Assembly: GCA_017404505.1 (NCBI GenBank)
Contig: JAFRCE010000003.1
Coordinates: forward strand, 96,999-160,998
From: Solobacterium sp.
GTDB lineage: Bacteria; Bacillota_I; Bacilli_A; Erysipelotrichales; Erysipelotrichaceae
Direction: 5' to 3'
Length of the DNA stretch: 64,000 bases
Shown: piece after piece, positions 44,791 to 50,727 of the stretch
Layout of the letters: each line of letters begins with the position of its first letter
Numbering within the stretch: the first letter of the stretch is position 1
The notes under the pieces: generated by a model
Seen by the model: the letters and a program-made list of their open reading frames with translations, nothing else
Told to the model about the DNA's origin: nothing
Database searches by the model: none
Program-made: the position numbers and the translations under genes

Positions 44791-44803
44791 GTGCGCCTCT
44801 TTC

Positions 44804-45076
44804 TCAGATCCAGTCATAATTGCCGCCGGTCACCGCCAGCGAGAGCAGCGCGTCATAGCGGGCGACGTTCTCTTCGCCTTCGATGACTTCCTGCAGTATG
44901 GCTGTTTCGACGATTTCCGGTACTTCGTCATCGGGACCGATCTCCATGTCGAAGGACGGCTCGCCGCAGCCCGGGCAGATCATCTTCGGCACGATACGGG
45001 CATCCAGAAACCGGTCGTGGCAGCGGCTGCACTCATACAGACCGCAGCGCTGTGTTCCATCTAATACATAGTACAT
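44804..45076 (-). CDS. Small zinc-ribbon protein, unknown function
   Basis: The 90-residue protein has a four-cysteine ribbon, CGLYECSRCH and CPGCGEP, followed by an acidic half (IGPDDEVPEIVETA). An AGAGG site precedes ATG 45076. It forms a unit with the sugar acetyltransferase downstream. Zinc-ribbon stubs of this type occur in many Firmicutes without a known role. Confidence 0.75.
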   Translation of the reverse strand: MYYVLDGTQRCGLYECSRCHDRFLDARIVPKMICPGCGEPSFDMEIGPDDEVPEIVETAILQEVIEGEENVARYDALLSLAVTGGNYDWI

Positions 45077-45116
45077 AATTGCATTCCTCTTGTTGTTTTA
45101 TCTTTCAGTTTCGTGT

Positions 45117-46448
45117 TTACTGTCCGCCCAGGACGATCTGATTCAGGACAGTGACGAGATTTTTCAGTACGTCGGTGTCGCCGGGATGATCCGACATGAC
45201 GGCCAGAATATAGGGGCCCTGCGGCGTGAAGACCACGCCGGCATCGTTGGCGGCTCCGTCTTCGTCGTCCAGCCAGCCGGCCTTGCTCTGCGTCTTCAGC
45301 GGGTTTACCGCCGCACGGATCGGCGCCGTCTCGCACTCTTCGTAACATTCCCTCAGATCCGTCGGGAAATCCATGTAGTTCAGCACCGCATAGTTGTACA
45401 GCCACAGCTGGGCAAGTTCGGCGGCGCTGCAGTCGGCATAATAGTCATGGAACAGCTCCGGTTTCACCCCGCTCAGGCGGGCCGCGTTCTGCAGCGGCGC
45501 GTCGCCGAACGTTTCATACAGGAATTCATAACTGTAGTTGTCCGAATAGTAGATGGCAGCCTGGAAATAGCCGGGATAGGACTCGTAGACCTCCGGATCG
45601 TCCATATACAGAGACGAAAGATAGATGCCTTTGATCGTGCTGGCCGTGTAGAACGGCTGTCGGCAGCGATAGGCAATGCCGCCGCCGAACGGCATATACA
45701 GCATGAAACTGACCTGATGGCCGTCCTGCTGCAGCAGTCCGATCTGTTCCATGATCTTTTTCTGATCCTGATTGCTGACCTTAAAAGAGCCGAAGACTTC
45801 CAGATCCTTGCCCGTCAGATTCGCAAAGGCATCCGCCGCCTGTTTCAGATCCAGCCAGGCATAATTATGGTAACGGTCGAAGATGACAAATCCGTCACTG
45901 TTCCGGTAGCTTTTCGTCTGCAGTTTTCCCTGTTTGTCCAGCAGATAATCACAGCCGTCGACTTTGATCCAGCCGGTCGCCATGGTGCCGTCCTGGTTCA
46001 GGTAATACGTATCCTTTCCGGCCCGAAGCCAGCCGGTATGCATACAGCCGTCCCCGTCGAAATAGTATCTTCTGTCATACAGCGTATGCCACCCTTTCAG
46101 CATATTGCCGTTCTGAATGTAATAGCGTTTGCCCTGGCTGCTGAACCAGCCGTCATGGATCAGCCGGCCGGCCTGATCGAAGAAATACGTTTTCCTGTTG
46201 ATCACAGCGATGCCGGTCACCGGTTTCCCGTCGGCCTGCATATAATAGGTTTCCCCGTCGGTGCTGACCCAGTCATTCCGGACGATACTGCCGTTCCGGT
46301 TGATATAGACAGTACTGCCGCCGTTTTCGTTCCAGTTTTCCTTCATCGCCTCGGCGCGCTCGAAAACCGAACCGGCCGCCAGGATGACGACAGCCGAAAA
46401 ACACAGCATGAACTGGGTGAACAGATGACCGCGGACTCTCTTTTTCAT
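45117..46448 (-). CDS. Wall-binding-repeat protein with class A beta-lactamase-like domain
   Basis: The 443-residue protein has an N-terminal membrane segment (about 12-28), about six choline/glucan-binding-like repeats (about 40-185; units such as GWLRAGKDTYYLNQDGTM), then a serine hydrolase domain of about 250 residues. It keeps TASTIK (SxxK), YSDNYSYEF (SxN-type SDN) and SKAGWLDD (KTG-type). This matches the class A beta-lactamase/DD-peptidase fold, but the KTG and omega-loop regions are unusual. It could be a wall peptidase rather than a true beta-lactamase. TACAAT lies six bases before ATG 46448, without a ribosome binding site. Confidence 0.82.
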   Translation of the reverse strand: MKKRVRGHLFTQFMLCFSAVVILAAGSVFERAEAMKENWNENGGSTVYINRNGSIVRNDWVSTDGETYYMQADGKPVTGIAVINRKTYFFDQAGRLIHDGWFSSQGKRYYIQNGNMLKGWHTLYDRRYYFDGDGCMHTGWLRAGKDTYYLNQDGTMATGWIKVDGCDYLLDKQGKLQTKSYRNSDGFVIFDRYHNYAWLDLKQAADAFANLTGKDLEVFGSFKVSNQDQKKIMEQIGLLQQDGHQVSFMLYMPFGGGIAYRCRQPFYTASTIKGIYLSSLYMDDPEVYESYPGYFQAAIYYSDNYSYEFLYETFGDAPLQNAARLSGVKPELFHDYYADCSAAELAQLWLYNYAVLNYMDFPTDLRECYEECETAPIRAAVNPLKTQSKAGWLDDEDGAANDAGVVFTPQGPYILAVMSDHPGDTDVLKNLVTVLNQIVLGGQ

Positions 46449-46454
46449 AAGTGT

Positions 46455-46460
46455 ATTGTA
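46455..46460 (-). promoter_or_regulatory. -10 box TACAAT, leaderless start of wall-binding beta-lactamase-like gene
   Basis: Six bases separate TACAAT from ATG 46448 on the minus strand. A GTGACT stands 18 bases upstream as a weak -35. Confidence 0.55.
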
Positions 46461-46517
46461 AGCCTAGAACGGACCGGAAGTCACGAAAAAACAGGCGGCA
46501 TTCCACCCCACTTCGAC

Positions 46518-46523
46518 TATAAT
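46518..46523 (+). promoter_or_regulatory. -10 box TATAAT, leaderless start of plus-strand gene at 46530
   Basis: Six bases separate TATAAT from ATG 46530. It forms a divergent pair with the box at 46455-46460, both lacking a ribosome binding site. Confidence 0.5.
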
Positions 46524-46529
46524 GAAAAC

Positions 46530-47006
46530 ATGAAACTTTATCTCGATGAAAATGACCGTTTCGGCCATCATTTCGGGGCCGGGCCGCTTCTTGTCGTTGT
46601 CATACAGGAATGTGAGATCCAGAAACTGTATCAGGCCGCGAAAGGCCGCACCTCCGTCCTTTTTGAAACCGAGCTCAGCGAACCGCTTCCCCGCCTTCCG
46701 CAAGAGATCTGCCTGCGGAGCGAAGAATCCTGGTACGCTGTGCGTTTTCATGATTTCCGCTGTACGGAAAACCGCATTTCTTTTGTCATCCACTTTCTGA
46801 AAGCCATGTATATGGCCTCCGCTGACCTCACCTTTTTCGCATATAAAAACCGGCTGTATGACGGATACGGCCGGCAGGTGTGGCTGTTTTCAGATAAAGT
46901 AGATCAGCCCGGCCAGCACCCCGAGCACGGCTCCGGCAACGACGTCGTCGAGATAATGGACACCGCCGAGGACACGGATATAGGCTTCACAGAGGCCGGC
47001 AAGTAG
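46530..47006 (+). CDS. Hypothetical protein, 3' end antisense to PAP2 gene
   Basis: The 158-residue protein begins MKLYLDENDRFGHHFGAGP and has no domain I recognise. The N-terminal 118 residues look like a real alpha/beta protein with ordinary codon use. The last 40 residues are translated from the strand opposite the PAP2 gene (46890-47006) and are rich in Gly/Asp/Pro, so the original stop was probably lost. TATAAT ends six bases before ATG 46530 and no ribosome binding site is seen. A plus-strand terminator at 47437 would end this transcript beyond the whole PAP2 gene. Confidence 0.55.
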   Translation: MKLYLDENDRFGHHFGAGPLLVVVIQECEIQKLYQAAKGRTSVLFETELSEPLPRLPQEICLRSEESWYAVRFHDFRCTENRISFVIHFLKAMYMASADLTFFAYKNRLYDGYGRQVWLFSDKVDQPGQHPEHGSGNDVVEIMDTAEDTDIGFTEAGK

Positions 47007-47384
47007 CAGCAGGATCCCGATGCTCTCATTGATCTGCAGGACAGTCATGGCAATGACCATGCATGAGAAAATGTGACGGCTCGGCATCGAATGGCCGGAC
47101 GATGACTTCTTGATCAGCGGATCGATGTCATATGCTTCATAGGGCCGTGGCCGGTCAAAGAAGACTCGGAATACGGAAATCAGCAGAAAACTGATGCCCG
47201 GAACGAGAATCGACTTCAGCAGGTAGGCCCGGCTGTTCAGATACATATAGATCAGCAGCAGCGGATAGAGAGCGTAGAACAGAAACGTGATCAGGTCATT
47301 GAACGTATTGAGCATCTGTTCAATGCCGTCTTCCCGGTAAGGTTCGCTCAGCTGCTTGTAAAATACAGGATAGTTCTTATTCAT
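46890..47384 (-). CDS. PAP2 superfamily membrane phosphatase
   Basis: The 164-residue protein has about five hydrophobic segments and the PAP2 signature: FFDRPRPYE (KxxxxxxRP-like), SSSGHSMPSRH (PSGH) and YIRVLGGVHYLDD (SRxxxxxHxxxD). Such enzymes dephosphorylate lipid phosphates such as undecaprenyl pyrophosphate or phosphatidate. ATG 47384 has no ribosome binding site. A TTGGCA/CACAAT promoter with an extended TGC places the transcript start close to the ATG. Confidence 0.88.
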   Translation of the reverse strand: MNKNYPVFYKQLSEPYREDGIEQMLNTFNDLITFLFYALYPLLLIYMYLNSRAYLLKSILVPGISFLLISVFRVFFDRPRPYEAYDIDPLIKKSSSGHSMPSRHIFSCMVIAMTVLQINESIGILLLLAGLCEAYIRVLGGVHYLDDVVAGAVLGVLAGLIYFI

Positions 47385-47392
47385 ACATTGTT

Positions 47393-47421
47393 ATTGTGGC
47401 ACAAAAGTGGCCGGATGCCAA
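47393..47421 (-). promoter_or_regulatory. PAP2 promoter, near-leaderless
   Basis: TTGGCA and CACAAT (47393-47398) are 17 bases apart on the minus strand, and the -10 is preceded by TGC. Eight bases separate the -10 from ATG 47384. Confidence 0.5.
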
Positions 47422-47436
47422 ATTTCTGATGATCCG

Positions 47437-47461
47437 GAAGCCCAAGTCGGCTTCTTTTTTT
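47437..47461 (+). terminator. Plus-strand terminator antisense to PAP2 upstream region
   Basis: GAAGCC pairs with GGCTTC around CAAGTC, followed by seven T residues on the plus strand. No plus-strand gene ends nearby except the one at 46530-47006. A second hairpin, CCGGAT/ATCCGG, lies just upstream (47411-47437). Confidence 0.75.
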
Positions 47462-47474
47462 ATATAGGACGACA

Positions 47475-47503
47475 GAAAAAAACAGACGGCGCATACCGTC
47501 TGT
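47475..47503 (-). terminator. recA terminator
   Basis: ACAGACGG pairs with CCGTCTGT around a six-base loop, followed by seven T residues on the minus strand. Confidence 0.85.
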
Positions 47504-47507
47504 CTGC

Positions 47508-48554
47508 TTATTTCTCCGCTTTGTCTTCACTTTCCGGAGCCGGGAACAGCTTTTCCTTGACCTGCGCGGTCACCTTCTCAGCGAATTCCGGATTGTTCTT
47601 GAAGTATTCACGGACGGACTGGAAGCCCTGGCCGATCTTGTCACCTTCATAGGAGAACCAGGCACCGGCCTTCATGATGATGTCGTTTTCAACCGCCAGG
47701 TTGATGACTTCATCAGCTTTCGAGATGCCTTCTCCGTAGATAATATTGACCGTGGCTGTCTTGAACGGCGGTGCCACCTTGTTCTTGACGACTTTGATCT
47801 TGGTCGCATTGCCGACTGCCTCGCTGCCGTTCTTCAGTGTTTCGCCGCGTCTGACATCCAGACGGACCGACGCATAGAACTTCAGAGCCCGGCCGCCCGG
47901 TGTCGTTTCCGGATTGCCGAACAGAATGCCGACTTTCTCACGAAGCTGGTTGATGAAGATCGCCGTCGTGTTGGAACGGTTCATCACACCGGCCAGTTTA
48001 CGCATCGCCTTCGACATCAGTCTGGCCTGCAGACCGACCGAGGCGTCGCCCATTTCACCGTCCAGTTCCGCCTGGGGAACCAGTGCGGCAACCGAGTCGA
48101 TGACGACCAGATCGATGGCGCCGCTCTTGATCAGCACTTCGGTGATCTCGAGTGCCTGTTCACCGGAATCCGGCTGTGACAGGATCAGTTCGTCGATATC
48201 GACGCCGAGGTTTTTCGCATAGACCGGATCGATGGCGTTTTCCGCGTCGATGAAGGCGCAGCGGCCGCCCTGCTTCTGACATTCGGCGATGGCGTGCAGA
48301 GCCAGCGTCGTTTTACCGGAGGATTCCGGTCCGTATATTTCAACGATCCTGCCTTTCGGATAGCCGCCGATGCCAAGCGCCTGATCAAGTGCCAGGGAAC
48401 CGGAAGGAATCGCGTCGACAGACACTTCCGCCCGGTCGCCAAGCCGCATGATGGAGCCTTTGCCGTATTCTTTTTCAATTGCTTTCAGGGCTTCCTGCAG
48501 GAGCTGATCTTTCTTTTCGTCGGTCAGTTCTTTCACTTTTGTTTCTTTTGCCAT
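47508..48554 (-). CDS. recA: Recombinase RecA
   Basis: The 348-residue protein is full length, with Walker [12 protein letters not shown], the RecA signature [14 protein letters not shown], and the N-terminal polymerisation helix. It forms filaments on single-stranded DNA for repair and for LexA cleavage. A GAGGAGG site precedes ATG 48554. A 14-base palindrome upstream may be an operator. It follows pgsA, as in other Firmicutes. Confidence 0.99.
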   Translation of the reverse strand: MAKETKVKELTDEKKDQLLQEALKAIEKEYGKGSIMRLGDRAEVSVDAIPSGSLALDQALGIGGYPKGRIVEIYGPESSGKTTLALHAIAECQKQGGRCAFIDAENAIDPVYAKNLGVDIDELILSQPDSGEQALEITEVLIKSGAIDLVVIDSVAALVPQAELDGEMGDASVGLQARLMSKAMRKLAGVMNRSNTTAIFINQLREKVGILFGNPETTPGGRALKFYASVRLDVRRGETLKNGSEAVGNATKIKVVKNKVAPPFKTATVNIIYGEGISKADEVINLAVENDIIMKAGAWFSYEGDKIGQGFQSVREYFKNNPEFAEKVTAQVKEKLFPAPESEDKAEK

Positions 48555-48567
48555 GTATAAGCCTCCT

Positions 48568-48581
48568 CAATCATATGATTG
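48568..48581. promoter_or_regulatory. 14-bp perfect palindrome upstream of recA
   Basis: CAATCATATGATTG is self-complementary and includes a possible -10 (TATGAT on the minus strand). Its CATATG centre recalls the Gram-positive SOS box CGAACATATGTTCG, but the arms differ. Confidence 0.4.
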
Positions 48582-48583
48582 CC

Positions 48584-48603
48584 GCGGAATAACACAATTC
48601 CGC
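48584..48603 (-). promoter_or_regulatory. Stem-loop between pgsA and recA
   Basis: GCGGAAT pairs with ATTCCGC around a six-base loop. No T-run follows, so it may be a weak terminator or part of the recA control region. Confidence 0.4.
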
Positions 48604-48611
48604 AGTATTTT

Positions 48612-49205
48612 TTATTTTGATTCGAAAATGTCTTCTTTCATCTGGTTGAAATACTGTACGCCGGAAGCCAGTGATACCAGCGCCGCGAACCATACCATCA
48701 CGTCGCTGACCGGGATATTCCACAGTTCAAACGGCAGATTGTTGAGAAGCACGAGGGCGATGCTGACCATCTGCAGAACGGTCTTGAGCTTGCCCATCAT
48801 GCCGGCGGCGACGACTTTGCCGTTGGAAGCGGCCATCATGCGGCAGCCGTCCACGACAGTATCGCGGGCGATCATGATAATGACCGGCACGACCGGGATC
48901 AGGCCGCGGGAGACAAACAGCAGGAACATCGTTGTTGTCAGCAGCTTGTCGGCGATCGGATCGGCGAACTTGCCGAAGGTCGTGATCATATTGCGGCTGC
49001 GGGCGATATGGCCGTCAAGCGCGTCGGTCACGGCGGCCAGCACATAGAATGCCAGGGTGATCAGATTGATCAGCGAAAGATCGACAAAGCCGATATGGAA
49101 CACACGCGGTTCAATACCGTACGCCGCGTACGGGAACAGATATATCAGAATGATTACCGGAATCAGAATGATTCGCATTAAGGTAAGCCGGTTTGGAAGA
49201 TTCAT
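48612..49205 (-). CDS. pgsA: CDP-diacylglycerol-glycerol-3-phosphate 3-phosphatidyltransferase
   Basis: The 197-residue membrane protein has the CDP-alcohol phosphotransferase motif spread over DALDGHIARS...FGKFADPIADKL (DGxxAR-x8-Gx3Dx3D) and about five hydrophobic helices. It makes phosphatidylglycerol phosphate. A GGAG ribosome binding site precedes ATG 49205, and TATACT lies about 25 bases upstream. The pgsA-recA order is common in Firmicutes, though the intervening cinA is absent here. Confidence 0.95.
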   Translation of the reverse strand: MNLPNRLTLMRIILIPVIILIYLFPYAAYGIEPRVFHIGFVDLSLINLITLAFYVLAAVTDALDGHIARSRNMITTFGKFADPIADKLLTTTMFLLFVSRGLIPVVPVIIMIARDTVVDGCRMMAASNGKVVAAGMMGKLKTVLQMVSIALVLLNNLPFELWNIPVSDVMVWFAALVSLASGVQYFNQMKEDIFESK

Positions 49206-49280
49206 GGTTGACTCCTTTCACTCTTCAGAAGTATACCACATTCGTATACGTTTCGCCGCTTTCACAGCCCGATAATATAG

Positions 49281-49305
49281 AAAAAAGAGGAAGCGCACTT
49301 CCTCT
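49281..49305 (-). terminator. rnpB terminator
   Basis: GAGGAAG pairs with CTTCCTC around CGCA, followed by six T residues on the minus strand. Confidence 0.85.
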
Positions 49306-49309
49306 CTGG

Positions 49310-49667
49310 AACACACACAATCATAAGCCATGTTCTGTCCGCGCCGAAGCGCGTGGCAGCCATTTATCTCTGCATATGCAGCCGGATCGTGGCTTCATTT
49401 CGCCCTTTCCGGTTCCCCTACCAAATTTGGGTTTCTCGCTTGCGGGGTTTATCGCGTTCCACTCCGTACGTTTCCATACGGACTCCGTCACTGTGACACC
49501 TTAGGGACCTCCGCCATGGGCTTGCGCCTTTAGGGTTCGTGTCCGCCGTCATCCTTGCGGATGCCTGGTCTTATTTTTTCGGCCAGCACAAACACTACAG
49601 CCATCGCAGACTGTGCGAGCATGGACTTTCCTCTGACTTGCGCCAGCGGCTGCCTCATGTGTGTGTC
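49310..49667 (-). ncRNA. rnpB: RNase P RNA, bacterial type B
   Basis: The minus strand contains the universal 5' element GAGGAAAGTCCATGCTCGC and the conserved 3' element GACAGAACATGGCTTATG; it also has GTAGGGGAACC-type and the AAACCC...GGTGTCACAGTGACGG regions of type-B RNAs. The ends pair as P1 through ACACACACA and TGTGTGTGT. It is about 358 bases long. It begins exactly after the gpsB stop codon, so its 5' end overlaps or touches the gpsB message. Ends are set from P1 pairing and are approximate. Confidence 0.93.
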
Positions 49668-50006
49668 TTACTTGCGGTTTTTCGTGTCAAAAACCTGTTT
49701 TTCCAGCCGGCTGAGACGTTTCAGAATGTCTACATTGCTGGCGCCGCCGGCATACGGATCACGGGCATCTTCCTGCGCCTTCATGCGGCCTTCGACCTCA
49801 ATGAGCTTGGCGCGCAGGGATGCGTTCGTTTTCTCCAGATCTTCAATCTTCTGGTTGCGGACACGAATCATTTTCTGGTATGTCTGGTAATCCTTGATCA
49901 CGGAATCGAGCAGAAGATCGACCTGTTCCGGATTATAGCCTTTGAAGTCGATGTCGAATTCCTTATCAACAATTGCCTGCGGATCGAGAATTAACTTATC
50001 AGCCAT
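49668..50006 (-). CDS. gpsB: Cell division protein GpsB (DivIVA-like)
   Basis: The 112-residue protein has the GpsB/DivIVA N-terminus (DKEFDIDFKGYNPEQVDLLLDSV), a coiled coil in the middle, and a C-terminal trimerisation-like helix. GpsB guides PBP1 to the septum. ATG 50006 has GGGAGG nine bases upstream; the frame is open to 50030. It diverges from recU-pbp1A, the order found in Bacillus, and sits next to rnpB. Confidence 0.95.
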   Translation of the reverse strand: MADKLILDPQAIVDKEFDIDFKGYNPEQVDLLLDSVIKDYQTYQKMIRVRNQKIEDLEKTNASLRAKLIEVEGRMKAQEDARDPYAGGASNVDILKRLSRLEKQVFDTKNRK

Positions 50007-50028
50007 ATGAATTCGCCTCCCGCCGTAC

Positions 50029-50058
50029 ATTATGCCACACAGTCAGAATGAAAATCAA
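50029..50058 (-). promoter_or_regulatory. gpsB promoter
   Basis: TTGATT (50053-50058) and CATAAT (50029-50034) are 18 bases apart on the minus strand, with TGG before the -10. Confidence 0.55.
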
Positions 50059-50087
50059 TAATTCTTCCTTATTTAACACTGAAAATG

Positions 50088-50093
50088 TATAAT
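50088..50093 (+). promoter_or_regulatory. recU -10 box
   Basis: A perfect TATAAT lies 16 bases before ATG 50110, giving a very short leader that still carries AAGGTGA as a ribosome binding site. Confidence 0.5.
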
Positions 50094-50109
50094 GGTCTAA
50101 GGTGATTCC

Positions 50110-50727
50110 ATGACAGTCAATTACCCGAACGGAAAAAAGAATAACTGGACGGCTGCCGTTACATCAGCCGGCCGGCGTGGTATGGCGCTGGAACAGGACA
50201 TCAACGCGACCAACGCTTTCTATCTGAGCGAGGACACGGCGGTGATCCACAAGAAGCCGACTCCGGTCACGATCGTCAAGGTCGACTACCCCAAGCGCAG
50301 CGCTGCCAAAATCACCGAAGCCTGTTTCAAGATGCCGAGCACGACCGACTACAACGGTATCTACAAAGGCCGCTATATCGACTTTGAAGCCAAGGAGTGC
50401 GCCTCGGCGACATCCTTCCCGCTGAAGTCGATCCACGCCCATCAGCTCGTGCATCTCGACGCCGTACTGAGACACGGCGGCATTGCTTTTGTCATCGTGC
50501 GCTGGACACAATTTGAAGAAACATACTTCATTCCGGCGAAAAACATGATAAATTATTGGAATACGGCATCAAGGCACTCCATCCCCTACGCATGGTTTCA
50601 GGAGAACGGATGTCTGATCCCGTCTTCTTACGTCAAACCTGTCGATTATCTGAAGATACTCGACCAATTGTATTTTGAAAAAGGAGGAAATACCTCGCAT
50701 GGCAAGGAAAACGAAAACATACAGTGA
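50110..50727 (+). CDS. recU: Holliday junction resolvase RecU
   Basis: The 205-residue protein has the RecU core GRYIDFEAKE and VHLDAVLRHGGIAFVIVRW, with the N-terminal RRGMALEQDIN. RecU cuts Holliday junctions in recombination of Gram-positive bacteria. AAGGTGA precedes ATG 50110. The recU-pbp1A pair diverges from gpsB. Its 3' end overlaps the PBP gene by 29 bases. Confidence 0.96.
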   Translation: MTVNYPNGKKNNWTAAVTSAGRRGMALEQDINATNAFYLSEDTAVIHKKPTPVTIVKVDYPKRSAAKITEACFKMPSTTDYNGIYKGRYIDFEAKECASATSFPLKSIHAHQLVHLDAVLRHGGIAFVIVRWTQFEETYFIPAKNMINYWNTASRHSIPYAWFQENGCLIPSSYVKPVDYLKILDQLYFEKGGNTSHGKENENIQ

